In this document: piece after piece, positions 11,889 to 25,130 of the stretch | How the letters are laid out: each line of letters starts with the position of its first letter | How positions within the stretch are numbered: the first letter of the stretch is position 1 | From: Hygrophila difformis | Taxonomy: Eukaryota > Streptophyta > Magnoliopsida > Lamiales > Acanthaceae | DNA length: 64,000 bases | Assembly (NCBI GenBank): GCA_030278955.1 | Contig: JAOANR010000005.1 | Span: 4,569,431 to 4,633,430, forward strand | Reading direction: 5' to 3' | Translations under genes and position numbers: made by a program | Notes under the pieces: model-generated | What the model was told of the DNA's origin: nothing | What the model saw: the letters and a program-made list of their open reading frames with translations, nothing else | Databases searched by the model: none

Positions 11889-12038
11889 TTATCGCCGGAA
11901 TTTAGTTCCTTGACAATACCAATAGTTTGGTCCATTATGGCCGGTGGATGTTCCGATGGCCTGACCATAACTATTGCACATATAATACGGATTGTACTCA
12001 TATTTTGACTGTTGATAGCCATTGTAGTTGGAATACAT
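11889..12038 (-). pseudogene. Possible terminal exon remnant, Tyr/Asn/Gly-rich, 49 codons
   Basis: An open frame on the minus strand from ATG at 12038 to TAA at 11889 encodes a compositionally distinctive tail rich in Tyr, Asn, Gln, Gly and Ser (it begins MYSNYNGYQQSKYEYNPYY and ends KFRR). The frame remains open into the neighbouring Tourist MITE, which begins 7 bases upstream. This looks like the last exon of a gene cut off from the rest by MITE insertion, but I do not recognise the family and a chance frame is possible. No upstream exons were found beyond the two MITEs. Confidence 0.35.
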
Positions 12039-12044
12039 GATTAA

Positions 12045-12493
12045 GGGCCCGTTTAGATTAACTTTTGAAAAAAGCAGAAGCAGAAATGAAAGCCAAAAGC
12101 AGAAGCAGGTAACTTTTGTGTTTGGATGGAATATTTGAAAAGCAGCTTTTTTTCAAAAGTGTGTTTGGATGTGTAAAAGTGAAAATTGCTTTTTAAATGT
12201 ATAAATTACCAAAAAGGACATGCTACTTAATAAGATATATTTATAGTGCTACCAAAAAGGAGTATTAAGTAATGAGGGTATTTAAGTATTTGCATAATTT
12301 ATGAAGTGCTTTTGGCTTCTGCTTTTCGGAGAAGCACCCCCTGGGCTGCTTCTCCCAGAAGCACTTTTGCAGCTTTTCGAGGTGCTTCTGCTTTTTAAAA
12401 AAAGTCAAACCAAACGTTTCTTTTTCCCCAAAAGTGCTTTTGGCAGAAGCAAAAGCCAAAAGCACCTTGGTAGAAGCCAATCCAAACACCCTC
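12045..12493. mobile_element. Tourist-like (PIF/Harbinger) MITE, 449 bp, TSD TAA
   Basis: The left end GGGCCCGTTTAGATT and right end CCAATCCAAACACCCTC are flanked by TAA on both sides (12042-12044, 12494-12496). The interior is built from AAAAGCAGAAGC-type inverted and direct repeats, with a GGAGAAGCACC / GGGCTGCTTCTCC palindrome. Confidence 0.85.
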
Positions 12494-12506
12494 TAACACT
12501 AAATTA

Positions 12507-13033
12507 GGGCCCGTTTGGATTGGCTTTTGAAAAAAGCAGAAGTCAAAAGTGGAAGCAGAAGCAGAAGTCAAAAGCAAAAGCATGTAACTTTTGTGTTTGG
12601 ATGGAATGTTTGAAAAGCGGCTTTTTCTAAAAAATATGTTTGGATGAATAAAAATGAAAAGTGCTTTTGGAATGTAGTAATTATCAAAAAGGACGTGCTA
12701 CTTAATATGATAATAAGATATATTTATAGTGTAATTTATCTTAAGTAGTGGGGGTATTTAAGTCATTGCACATTTTACGAGGTGCTTTTGGCTTCTGCTT
12801 TTGGGAGAAGCACCTCCCGGGCTGCTTCTCCCAGAAGCACTTTTTTGGCTTTTCGAGGTGCTTTTGTTTTTTCTTAAAAGCCAAAACAAACACTTATCAA
12901 AAGTGCTTTTGGCAGAAGCAAAAGCCAAAAACACTTGAAAAAAAGTCATTCCAAACAGGAATTTTTATTAGAAGTGCTTTTGGCAGAAGCAAAAGCCAAA
13001 AGCACATTCCTAAAAGCCAATCCAAACGGGCTC
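12507..13033. mobile_element. Second Tourist-like MITE of the same family, 527 bp, TSD TTA
   Basis: GGGCCCGTTTGGATTGGC at the left is inverted as GCCAATCCAAACGGGCTC at the right, with TTA on both sides (12504-12506, 13034-13036). It lies only 13 bp from the first copy and in the same orientation, but has its own duplication, so it is an independent insertion rather than a tandem duplication. Confidence 0.88.
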
Positions 13034-13705
13034 TTAAACTAAGACTGAAAACTAATAAAGATAGGATAAAAGATAGTAAGAATAATTTGACTAGTTTTCT
13101 GATGATCTTTATTCCAACAAACTGCCTATTTATAGGACTAGTCAAGGCAGTTATTTTCTAAATACAAACCTTCCACGGAAAACCACTCATTCAAATACAC
13201 TAACCAACCCACTACTTGCTCAATGTAATAACCAATCCCCAATAAGGTTTTGGTACAGACGGGCCTTACAGCTGCATATGCAGCTTTGATGAGAAAAGGC
13301 TAAAAAATGATGTATTGCCATAAAAAAAAAAAAAAAAAAATCACCCCCAAATCTATTTAAAAAAAAGCAAAAAAATCATATCCCTAAAATCTAGGAGATC
13401 CGATAATTATCCTTTAATTGTGCAATTCATGAATTTAAAAATTATACCTAAATCTAATCCTCAAAAAGACGACAACAATATTTTCCCAATCATACGTATA
13501 TTGCAAAAAAACCTTCTACCTCCCCAAACTCTTCATGGCTGCCGACGGATCTATGGAGGCCAAGTTGTGGATTTGAATGACATGCCTCCGAAAACATGTG
13601 ATGGCAATGATGAGCTGCGGACACAGAGACTGATGGGGATGGTGCAGATGATGGGTTGCCCGACAGGATGCCGGAAAACCTTGTATCAATAGGTATATGT
13701 GATGT

Positions 13706-14105
13706 TTAAGCGGGCATAAGTGATGGCGGAATAGATAAATATTATGTGATATACTCAATATAATTTAAGCTCATTCCATTAGGAAAAGTCAAGTATCTTG
13801 TTCCCATATGAAAGGGTGAGTGTCATCGATTAAAGATACATAATATTTAATAGTTGGAAAACATGTTGAAGTGATCACATGTTGATGAAAAGATGCATGC
13901 CATTGTACATGAAAAAATTATGGAAAAAAATCCCAATGTATGAATGAACCCCACCGTCTATGTGATTTTTAAGTGGGCATAAGTGATGACGAAATTGGTA
14001 TAAATGATGTGCGCGACATAATATGTGATGTGCTCAATTTACGCTATTCCTTTAGAAAAATCCATGTTTCTTTGTGCCGATATGAAAGGGTGAGTGAAAT
14101 TGATG
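13706..14105. repeat. Diverged direct repeat of ~130 bp
   Basis: About 13706-13830 and 13968-14105 are diverged copies. Both contain GGGCATAAGTGATG, an ATATGTGATG/TATGTGATAT segment, GAAAAATCCATG/GAAAAGTCAAG and ATATGAAAGGGTGAGTG. No protein is recognisable in either copy. Confidence 0.5.
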
Positions 14106-14197
14106 AAAAACATGATAGAGGACAAAATTTTAAATCTGAAAAATATGGTCAATTAATTATGTATGGCAGACACAATTATTATATTTATTAAATGCTA

Positions 14198-14453
14198 TCT
14201 CTGTTTTTTAAAGATCGCTACGGACCCACCAAACACGCAGTCCAATGCACATTTTAAACCATTAATAACTCAAATTCGGTACAAGTAAAAAAATCTAAAA
14301 GTTCGATATTTAAAAACTAGAAGACAAGACAAATCTAACAAGATCTCATTTGGCAATATTTAAACTTATATAACCATGATAAAACTGTAAGTCAAAGTAT
14401 ATAAGTGAACAGTAGCATTTGTCAGACCGTAGCTAACAAAAAAACGGAGGAAG
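14198..14453. mobile_element. Stowaway-type MITE
   Basis: The right end AAAACGGAGGAAG is followed by TA; the left end (TCTCTGTTTTTT after TA at 14196-14197) is partly degenerate. The interior (CAGTCCAATGCACATTTTAA) matches the copy at 19031-19288. Confidence 0.75.
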
Positions 14454-15315
14454 TAGTTGATAACTGCCAAAAAGCAAATTTATTGACATGTTGACATATA
14501 TATTTTTTTAAAAAAACTAACTAAATTTAGGAAATAAAATCAATTTTCAAAATAAAATAAAATGAAAATGCTAACCTGAATTAAGGAATATGGAACAAAC
14601 TACTAAATATATAAGATATATACAACTGCTAATAAAATATAGTCAAAAAATTATTAATTTAATTACATTTGTCTATACATCACTTTTGAAGGCACACCAT
14701 CACTCCACCAATTGTCTGCATATGTTGTTGGCAGCATGGAAGCCATACCCACCAATCCCACTATTAATTCAAATACAATACCGGCTGTAAAACTTATCTA
14801 AAATATGTAATATCATTACTGTGTTAACGCGTACACAATCAGATGTTGTATTCCAACATTCTATCACTCGAATCGCTCAAATCAAAAAGTGAACTAGAAC
14901 TCTTCCCCAATGGCTATGGTGCAGATCATATTTAGTTTTCTCAAGTTTATGAATCATCTATGTTCCATCACCACACATGTCAACCACACCACTCAAGCCA
15001 AACCATCAAAAGACAGTTAAGAATTCATCCAAATCCTCACAAGTCACAACTTAAACTCAAACTTAAAACTCCTCCACAATCGAAGAGTGGTAATGTAATG
15101 AGACACTCGATGACCGAAGTTGTGAACAAAAACACAACCAAAACAGGCATTCCAACCTAATTTTTCAGCATAAACAAGACTGATAACTGGATCACCAGCT
15201 AGACAAACTACTAGGATAAAAATTTCCAAAACAAAACAAAGCACTCCAACCCTTCCAAAACATAGATGACAAAATATCAAGAATAAAAACTACAACACGA
15301 AACAAGAATGCACGT
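14454..15315. other. Non-coding stretch without recognised content
   Basis: Only short open frames with no domain signature. No terminal repeats or target duplications were found. Confidence 0.4.
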
Positions 15316-16602
15316 GTTAGGTCCAGGGATCCAGCAAGATATATTCTTTATGCAGAGGTTCAATAGAGTGAGTTCAATCTGACACAGTGAACACACAGAT
15401 TAACAAAACCAGAGTAAACCAGTAATCATGCACAGCGGAATAATATAAACAGCAAGCATAAAGAATATAAATGAGACACAAGGAGATGTTGACCTAGTTC
15501 GGCCTACGTCTGGGGATACTAATCCAGGAGGTTATTTTACTATGTGTTTCAAGATGGTACACAACCACACACACTAGTAAAATAAAGAGAATGACTTCAC
15601 CCTAATCTCCAGGCAGATAGTTGTTGTGACCAAAAGCTATCCCAAGTTCTGGTATAGGTTTCTCCACCTATTTCAACTTCCCAAAGCCGACCCGCCTTGA
15701 GTTTCCCCTGAAGAAGTCTGTGAAGCACCCCCTCTGCAATATGAAGATATGATCAATGTAAGCTTGTCTCCTGTAGAGCCTTAGGACGATCTCCTCAATT
15801 GATTTGATAATCTGCAAACGACTGGAGATGAGTCCAAGGCTTGATCGATCTTGCAGCAACAGATGGGATTGGTGAACATAGGGCTGCAAATCGATCTGGC
15901 TTCTCTTGGTTGATTCACCCAAGACTCAGTGGCATTCAAAAGATGAAATCAATGAAATCGGAATGTCACTGTGAGTTCTCCAGCCAAATGATATTATCTC
16001 AATGAAGGCAGCGCTGGAGAACCCATCTTTCACCTCACATCTGTGGATGGCTTGTGTATCTTTTTTATCCCTCTATCTTTCTCATCTCCTGAAATCCCCT
16101 TTATAAACCAATAGCTCAGTCCTTCTGTTTGAATTTCTTTCTTCAGTGGGAAAGAGCCGTTGAGATTTGACAGGTTGAGTGAGAACTTGATCAAACTCTA
16201 TTTCACTAATCTGGAAAAGGAGTCCTGTAATAAAATGTTAGTGTTCAACCTCCCCAGATTAAGAAGAGAGTCGTTGGGGCTGGAGCCAGTCTTTTAAAAA
16301 TATCCATGTCGCACAGTAGACTGCCGCTGAGGAGGTTCATCCATTGTGTTCAATCATCGGTGTTGAACTTCCGTCAAAACGCATTACCCATCAGCAAGAA
16401 CATCTTCGACATTAAATTAATTCCTCAAAGTAATAACAAAGTGTGTTCAGAATCGCAAAAGTGTATTTTAGTCACAATGAAATCATTAAATGCTCAAGAA
16501 ATATATTATCGACAAGAAATCACATATAGCATAAGAGTATTCATGTCGTTGACAAAAAATTAACTCAAAGCGCACAAATTCACCTAGGCAAAAGATCAAA
16601 CA
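15316..16602. mobile_element. Probable LTR-retroelement-derived sequence (LTR-like), boundaries uncertain
   Basis: Contains TGTTAGGTCC at the left and a segment ACCTAGTTCGGCCTACGTCT. That segment resembles the T-A-G-TTCGGCC-TACGTC phrase common in plant Copia LTRs and small LTR elements. No intact coding region, matching second LTR or target duplication is visible, so this is a tentative assignment. It is interrupted at 16603 by a later retroposition. Confidence 0.35.
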
Positions 16603-16615
16603 CTTTGTGGGCAAC

Positions 16616-18280
16616 CTCCCCACATATAGTGATTGATTGGTTACTGCTATATGACTCATATCTCCGAGTGATAAACAGACAGAATTATCCGACAAACTAC
16701 CCGGTCAGGTCAACGCTTTAAGGTACGGTTCAGTCCTCAATGGTTGCAATTGTGGTGCTCATTTTTGACATCCTAGATTCTTGCTTCATAATACACATTG
16801 AGCCTGCATACACTCACTTCAGTACATTGAAAGGATAAGGACATTCGGTTTTTACCCTGCCTGGTCTCTTTTCCCTCTATACTGCTATTTATCCCCCTTG
16901 CGAACCAGATTCAATCATAACTGTTTAAACCTTGTCCCTTAAACCATTAATTCCTTTCCCTGTCCTAGCCAGACAAGTCCTTTTGCTCATCAGGTGAGTT
17001 AGGATCGGTTTATGATGGTGGGCATGTGAGATTGTTTAGGAAAAGTAACAGCTGCTGATTTGAGGTGTTGTGCTTGTAGAAAAACAGAAAAATAGAAAAA
17101 AGAAAAAGAAAGAAAAAAAAAAAAGAGAAAAGGAAAAGAAGAAAGAAAAAAGAGAAAGAATTGAAAAAAAAAAAAAAAATTACATATATATATGAATAAA
17201 GAATAGTTTGGCTTCGGTTATGAAAGGTTTGGGGTAGTCTCTGGAAGCTATATGAATTGGCTCATGGAAAGTCTGGAGCTTAATAGTTATTCTGACTTAT
17301 TTATTAAGTTTGAAGGTTTTGGTTTTACAAGCTGAGTTTCTCTCTTTGCAACATGTACTGAAGTTAAATGCGATCATCATAGATGGTTCCTATATCCCTT
17401 AAGCCGCCCTTCCGTCCTTTCCTAACTCTAGCCTCGACCCGACATAACCTTATTTTGTCCTTATGTATCGATGTATTGGAGCTGAGTCTTATGTAGGGGA
17501 GAGTTGTGTATTGAGGCAAGTCTTTTAGGATTGTCTATTTTGATTTCACCACTCCTATTGCTGCTGCTGCTGTTTTGAGACGACGCATCAAAAACAACCG
17601 ATGAAGCAAATGGGACGATATATAAAGGGAGCAGGTTTCTAATTGAAGAGTGTGGTAGCAGGAGGATCAAAGCAAGATGGGATGAAGATTTTTAAGTCCT
17701 CTTTAACAAGAGTTAAGAGGCCTGGCCGATCCTTGTTTTTTGTGAAGGTGTAAAGGGTGAGTGGTGATCGTAAGTCTGATGCAGTTTCTGCGATAAAGGC
17801 GTAAATATGGCACAATTGAGGTTGAAAGCTTCTAATGGATAGAGAACTGCATCACCGTTCCAAACTGTTTCTGAGAATCATATTGGTCGGATACAAATTC
17901 TTTCATGGTATTTTGGATGCTGATGATGCTATGTTTTGCTGCTACTCTCTGGGGGCTGCTGCCACGCTATGCTGCTGGTGCGATTCTTGATTATGGTGAT
18001 TATGTTAATGGCTTTGCTGGCCTCAAGGTGCACTGCTGCTGAATACTACTGCAACCATAATACTTTGTAATGGTTGCAATGCTGCTCTATACTACAGAAA
18101 GCTCGTGTCCTCATGTTTTTGTCTCCTACCCTGATCTTTATCCTTCTCTATGTTGATTACTGTAAGCTTGTCGATTGGTAGGTGATGGTGGAGTATGACT
18201 GCTTCCACAAGAATATGTATTTTGTACTTTGGAAATGAAATAAAAACTCTTTCCCTCAAAAAAAAAAAAAAAAAAAAAAA
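16616..18280 (+). mobile_element. Retroposed polyadenylated transcript (~1.66 kb) with ~13-bp TSD
   Basis: The sequence ends in GAAATGAAATAAAAACTC, then TTTCCCTC and 22 A. Directly after the A tract comes ACTTTGTGGGCAA (about 18280-18292), which also occurs just before the left boundary (about 16602-16614). This is a typical target duplication for LINE-machinery retroposition of a plus-sense RNA. A potential AATAAA lies about 15 bases before the tail. I find no long ORF and do not recognise the source RNA; it could be a 5'-truncated LINE 3' region, a non-coding RNA or a processed mRNA 3' part. Confidence 0.65.
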
Positions 18281-18534
18281 CTTTGTGGGCAATCTTTGGC
18301 ATATACAATCATCCTCACAAATGAATAGGGAACATATTCTAAGGTGTAATTAGAGAACAGTTCGGGCAAATTGTCCATTTCAAATTGCATGGATGGATTC
18401 CTCTCTCAAATTTGGTACCACGGTAGTCATAGAGGACCAGAAAAATGGCTTCCGCGGTCCAATATCAAGGAAATCAGTGCGAATGATAACGAAACGCACA
18501 CAATCTACCACCTATGTCAGAAATTGATGATATG

Positions 18535-18948
18535 GAATAAATATCCAAATAATCTTATTATTCAATTTGGTCCATAAAGTGTTGAATTATCTCCAATAGT
18601 CGTATAAATTTCATATTTTAGCATAGTCCCAAATGCATTTAATCTTCTATTTTAGACCCATAAATTTTTAAATTATTCACTTTCACCCCAAAAAGTTTTT
18701 AATTTTTACAATTTAGTCCTTATTGTATTTTATAGTTTTAAAAATGAGGACTAAATTGCAAAATTTAGAAACTTTTTGGGATAAAAGTGAACAATATAAA
18801 AATTTAGGGACCTAAAATTGAAAAATAAATACATTTAGGACTATTTTTGCTAGAATATGAAAGTTATAAGATCATTTGGGATAATCAATTACTTTATGTA
18901 CCAAATTGGATAATAGCGAAACTTACAGGATTATTTGAGTATTTATTC
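18535..18948. mobile_element. Hairpin (fold-back) MITE, ~414 bp
   Basis: The ends GAATAAATATCCAAATAATC and GATTATTTGAGTATTTATTC are inverted copies, and pairing continues inward (CAATTTGGTCCATAAAGT against ACTTTATGTACCAAATTG; AAAAAGTTTTTAATTTT against the other arm). Arms are about 190 bp. No clear target duplication was found. Confidence 0.65.
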
Positions 18949-19030
18949 TTAGGGTTTCATACCCTTAAAGCCCCAGCGCTGAAGGAAGCGCAACAGATAT
19001 GTGGGAGTTAGGTGTTTCACTTTTAAAATA

Positions 19031-19288
19031 CTCCATCCGTTTTAAAAAATTGTAACGGACTCACAGTGCACGCAGTCCAATGCACGTTTTAAACCATTAA
19101 TAACTCAAGTTCGTTACAAGTAAAAATTCTAAAAGTTCGATATTTAAAAACTACTCGACGAGATAATCTAACAAGATTCCACTTGGCTATATTTTAACTT
19201 GTATAATCATGATAAAACTTTAAATTAAAATGCGTGTATGAATAGTATCAAAATTATAAATGTTACAATTATAGAATAACAGAGGGAG
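19031..19288. mobile_element. Stowaway-type MITE
   Basis: CTCCATCCGTTTT at the left and AACAGAGGGAG at the right, with TA on each side (19029-19030, 19289-19290). Confidence 0.85.
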
Positions 19289-21022
19289 TAAAAAAAAAAC
19301 CTTAAAATTCTATATATAATAATATTAGTTTCGATAACTGTTAAACTCCAACTTCTAGACATTTAAAAGAAAAATAGCTCGTGTCCCTAATGTTTAGATT
19401 TTCAAATTCCAACTTCTAAACTTTAATTTTCAACTCTAACCCCAAACAATATTACTCAAAATTATCTCAATTTAAAACTATTTTTTACCATTAATTTCAT
19501 ACTCCAAACTCTAAATTATAATTATTTTTCAAACGTACGGAATGTAATAGAAAATAATTGGGAAAGATATACTAATAATCAACCAAATTGTATTTTCCTT
19601 TGTTGCAAGACAAATCAGAAGAAGATTGGTGGGAGCCTCAACCTAATTATATTAGTAAGAACCGTTAGGAAGTATCCAAAAATAAAATTTTCTATTCTAT
19701 TTAATGGTTAGAGCTACAGTGCAGACACCTGCATTTGCTGGTATGATGAGAGAAAATGAGTTTTGTAGGTGTCTATGTAGTATGTATTATTCGGTGATTA
19801 CTAGAGGTAATTATGTGATGTCCCCATCATATTGTGTGATGTCTAGGAATGCATAAGTAATGGTACAGTGATATCTACATTTGTTGGTTTTTTTGTATTG
19901 ATATTGATTACGAGATCTGATTGACATGCTCTGTAGATGGTGCTATCATATACGAAGTATATAAACAAGGGGTTGGTTGATGGCGCGGTTTATTAAATTA
20001 TGTAGTGTGTTTTGATATAGATGAAATACTTGTTGCGTTTGGAAATTTCATTCCTGTGAATGTATGCATTGTGCTTTTGGTTTTTATATGTTGATTACAC
20101 TGTTATATGATGCATTATGGGATCACATATGGACCGTTAATTCTCGTTGGTTGTTGCTTATTGTTTGCTTTATGTTGTTGTAATTATGTGATGTGTGATG
20201 GATGGTATGTGATGTCCACAAGTGCTTTTGTGATGTGTATTGATGTTCTATTGTACAAGAATTAGTTTGGATTCATTACTTATCACAAAAATCTTTTCTC
20301 ACAATATATATGTAGTCTGCACTCTTTTTACCTGCTATTTAACACCTAAAACGTTAGCTACTTGACCAAAGTATCAATACTGTCCATTTTCTTAATAAAC
20401 CTAGTACCTCAAGAGGCAAAACTATAAACTTTGTACTAAATAGAAGAGAGATTATACCGCGGTACCAAAAAGAAAATTTTCCAATTTTTTTTGACATTTC
20501 TACTCAAAATTCTAAAAAAAAAAATCAACAATAAATAAATAAATATTTAATTTATCATAAATTTCTACCCAACGGTAATATAAGAGTATCAAATTTTCAC
20601 AACTAAGGATCGAGGTTTGAGTTAATGGTTAAACCTTCACTTCCCAATTCAATGGTTAGAGATCGAGCCTTTTGGCAGAGACCCCTAATTTGCGGATAAA
20701 GCAAAGCGAATATGGTAGTGATGCCCTTTTTTCTTTTACTTTTTTTTTTAATGCTAAGCAAGGAGCGAGCTCAACAAAATAGAAAGATGAACAACGGAAG
20801 CTTCTCAAAAGGGCCCAGAGAGAGAGAGAGAGATGATTCACCATTTGAAAAAAGCCTATAAGGCTATCTGGTTTTTGGTTCTTAGTCCTGATTTGTGTAC
20901 TTGTGTTTGTACAAAAAGAAGATGATTCAATTCTGATCGGACCCCTATCTCCTCCCATAATGTTTAGTGTTTACTTTTTTAAATTCTAAAAATATCTTTT
21001 AAGAAAAACTATGAACTAGGCA
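19289..21022. other. Non-coding stretch, no supported gene
   Basis: AT-rich DNA with scattered TGTGATGT motifs (19800-20230) and a 100-codon minus-strand frame (20656-20958) that has no recognisable domain. No clear transposon termini. Confidence 0.4.
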
Positions 21023-21027
21023 GTACG

Positions 21028-21430
21028 TGTTGTAAAAATAATACTAATAACTTCAATAATAATTATATGTATGGATATATATGTGTATATATTTTAGCAA
21101 TATTATTGTTGTATGAAAAGAAAACCGAAGAACAAGAGCAAAGGCAGAAAATATAATAGCAATACAGAGAGAGGATGGAAAATGTACTTATCCAATAGAC
21201 TTCTATATTACAATGATCTGCTTAAATATATAAATACACACACACACATATATATATATATATAGCGGTTGAAGCTAGCCAAGTGGAAACACAAATAATG
21301 TGGAATGACAATCAAACACTTCTACCGACAAGGGATTGGTTGCGAAATTTAATTCCATGTCTCCCTCTCTCAATAGTAGTAAGGCGACATGTTGTCCGGC
21401 ATTCATAAATATGATTAGGACGTTTCAACA
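21028..21430 (-). repeat. 3' LTR of Copia element 1
   Basis: A 403-bp terminal repeat, TGTTG...CAACA, near-identical to 27647-28017 except for microsatellite expansion. The adjacent polypurine tract (minus strand AAGGGGGAG at 21439-21431) identifies it as the 3' LTR for a minus-strand element. Confidence 0.92.
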
Positions 21431-21561
21431 CTCCCCCTTGAATGCCTCTTCAATACAAAGAATATGTCTCGTTAAAATCTTACTTGAAAAAACCATGTGG
21501 GAAAAAAATCCAAGTCAGGAAAAAGAGTACATGATTCTTGTATTTTTACGTCTCCCCTTGA

Positions 21562-24500
21562 TCAAAACATCAGTTGAGATTCCTTAGTTGGCGCATCCCG
21601 ATACTTTTTTACCAACTTCTCGAATGTTGCTGTTGGTAGTGCCTTGGTAAACAAATCTGCAAGATTGTCAGCTGAACGGATTTGTTGCACATTTATTTCA
21701 CCATTTTTCTGTAGATCATGAATGAAGAAAAATTTTGGTGAAACGTATTTCGTTCTATCTCCTTTAATATACCCTCCCTTCAATTGTGCTATACAAGCTA
21801 CATTATATTCATATAAAATTGTTGGTGGTATCTTTTCTTTTGTAGCTATGCCACAATTTTTCAGTATATGGTGCATCAAAGATCGCAAGCATACACATTT
21901 TCGACTGGCTTCAAAGATTGCTAAACTTTCAGCATGATTTGAGGAAGTGGCATTCAAAGTATGCTTCATTGATCTCCATGAAATTGCAGTACCACCACAT
22001 GTGAAAACATAGCCAGTTTGAGATTTGGCTTCATGTGGATCTGATAAATATCCAGCATCAGCAAAACCGATTATTTCATGTCGAGAATTATTTAGGTAAA
22101 ATAACCCAAGATCAATAGTTCCTTGGAGATAGCGAAATATATGTTTAATTCCATTCCAATGTCATTTTGTAAGATGAACTGAATCTCGCTAATAAATTTA
22201 CTGCAAATGATATATCTGGTCTAGTGCAATTTGCGAGATATTTTAAAGCACCTATGACACTTAAATATGGGACCTCTGGTCCAATATTTTGTTTACCTTC
22301 CTCTTGTGGTCTAAACGAATCTTTTTTATATCAAGTGACCTTACGACCATTGGAGTACTCAATGGATGTACTTTATCCACATAAAATCGCTTTAATACTC
22401 TCTGAGTATAAGCTGTTTGATGGACAAAAGTTCCATTCTTTAAGTATTCAATTTGTAGACTAAGGCATGATTTAGTTTTACCAAAATTTTTTATTTCAAA
22501 CTCATTTTTCAGGTATTCAACAGCCTTTTGGAGCTCCTCTGGAGTTCCAATCAAATTGAGATCATCAACATAAACTGCAATGATTACAAACTCTTGTCCA
22601 TTTTTCTTAATGAAAATAAATGGAAAAATTGGGTCATCTGTATAACCCTCTTGTACCGAAGACTCACTGAGTCGGTTATACCACATTCGCCCGGATTGTT
22701 TCAATCCATATAAGGATTTTTGTAATTTGATGGAATACATATGTTTACGAAGTGATTCACATGTCTCTGATATTTTTAATCCCTCTGGGACCTTCATATA
22801 GATATCTGTATTTAAATTTCCATATAGATACGCAGTAATAACATCCATCAATCTCATTTCAAGATTTTGATGAATTGCTAAACTGATAAGATATCTAAAT
22901 GTTATTCTATCCATTACGGGGAAATATGTTTCATCATAATCAAATCCGAGTCTCTGTGAGAACCCTTGGGCGACTAATCTCGCTTTGTATCTGACAATTT
23001 TATTTTTGTCATTTCTTTTTCTTACAAAAACCCATCTGTATCCGACTGCCTTTATATTTTATGGTGTTTTGACAATCGGTCCAAACAATTTTCGTCTAGC
23101 CAGGGAATCCAATTCGGATTGGATTGCATCTTACCATTTTGGCCAATCTTTTCTTTTCCGACATTCATCAACCGAATTTGGTTCATGATCCTCGTCATCA
23201 TTTATGATGTCAAGTGCTATATGGTATGAGAATGCATTATCTATGATAATTGTATCTCGATTTCAAACATTTCTGCTTGTGACAAAGTTGATTGATATTT
23301 CATTATTTTCAAGTTCCTGCTCCTCTGGACCTGCAAATTCCTGTTCCTCTGGAGCTGTTTGCTCTTCAAGAGCTTCTTTTTCCTCTGGAATATTTTCTGT
23401 AGTTTTGTCACTTTCAATGTTTTGTGATCCTCTTTTCTTTCGAGGATTTTTATCTTTGGAAAAAGGTCGTCTACCACGCTTCAAGCGTGCAGTATATTCA
23501 TCTTTAGCACTTGTAATTGGTCCCTTTGGGACATTAATTTTGATTGGAACATTGACTGCCGGTATGAGATTTAGTTACTCTTCTAGAGTCACATAATGCA
23601 TCCGGCAATTGATTTGCAATATTCTGCAAATGTACAATTCTTTGTACTTCTAGTTTACAATCAATTGTACGAGGATCAAAGAAATCTAATGGTGTTTTCC
23701 AGTTAATTTCTTTTTCTTTCTTTGGTTGACTTTTATCTCCCCCTAATGTCGGGAAATTAGATTCGTCAAAATGACAATCTTTCAATTTCGCAGTAAATAA
23801 ATCACCAGTTAATGGTTCAAGATATCGAATGATCGACGGTGATTCATACCCGATATATATTCCCAATCTACGTTGGGGACCCATCTTTATGCGCTGAGGT
23901 GGTGCAATCGGGACATATACTGCGCAACCAAATATTCTGAGATGGTATATATTGGGTTCATGCCCAAATGTTAATTGTATAGGGGAGTATTCATGATAAT
24001 GTGTCGGTCTTATCCGCACCAATTTTGCTGCATGTAATATTGCATGCCCCCAAGCTGTCAATGGCAATCCGGATCTCATTAATAGTGGTCTGGCAATTAA
24101 TTGTAAACGTTTTATAAGCGATTCAGCATGTCCATCCTGTGTATGGACATGAGCAACATGATGCTCAACTGTTATGCCAATTGACATGCAGTATTCATCA
24201 AACCTCTGGTATGAATATTCACCAGCATTATCCAATCGGATATTTTTTATTATATAATCAGGGAACTCTACTCGTAATTTAATAATTTAAGCAAGTAACT
24301 TTGCAAACGCATGGTCGCGTGATGATAGCAATGTTATATTGGACCATCGTGTTGATGCATCAATTAGCACTATAAAATATTTAAATAGTCTACATGGTGG
24401 ATCTATAGGTCCACATATATCACCCTGAATTCTTTCAAGAAAACTAGAGCTTTCAATTCCCACTTTTGTTGGTGAATGTTTTGTAACCAATTTTCCTTGG

Positions 24501-25130
24501 GAGCAAGCAACACATATATAATCATTATGTTGCAGCAATTTTTGTCCCTTTAATGAATGGTCATGACTATTTGTAATAATTCACCTCATCATTGTAGAGC
24601 CAGGATGGCCTAGACGATCATGCCATATCATATATTCATCTGTAAGACTATGGCTTCTAATAGACCTCTGGCCTATTTTGGGATGATATCCATTAGTGGG
24701 TCTCTGGCCATCAATAAACCTCTGGTTTATTTGGGGAATATTAGACCTGTGGTCTAAGTGATAATTTTCAATTGTATTTATCTTTAAAAATACAATCCAG
24801 AAGACAGATCTGGTAATTTTTCCAATACATATTTCTTACCATGAGTGGTATTTGTAATTAATAAATATTCGACATTCTCTAAAATCGATGTCTCGATATG
24901 ATAACCATTTTCTCGAATATCTTTAAAACTCAATAAATTTCTTCAAGACTTGCGAGATAGGAGTGCATTTTTCATAATTAATTTTGTTCCCTCTGGGAAA
25001 ATAATGTTGGTTGTGCCAATTCATTGTAATATATTTGCACTACCACATATTGTGTTTATGTTTATATCTCTCATTCTTAAATTGAAAAAATACCTTATGT
25101 CTTTTAGTATCGTGTGCTTGAAGCACTATC
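21562..25130 (-). pseudogene. Broken Copia pol: protease-integrase-RT-RNase H
   Basis: Remnant polyprotein in several frames. The integrase core and C-terminal part (24538-23534) retains SFLERIQGDICG, VLIDASTRW and the RRLGIYIGYESPS region. RT (22914-22261) includes the AVYVDDLNLIG catalytic segment and the TAYLYGNL region. RNase H (21969-21562) includes TATSSNHAESLAI and the SADNLADLFTKALPTATFEK tail. Stops and frameshifts separate these blocks, so no functional polyprotein can be made. The protease region is represented by the minus strand around 25130-24900. Closely related to the blocks at 30403-33982. Confidence 0.88.

Noticed and set aside
20656..20958. 100-codon minus-strand frame
   Set aside because: Low-complexity context and no recognisable family. 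Not enough support for a gene.
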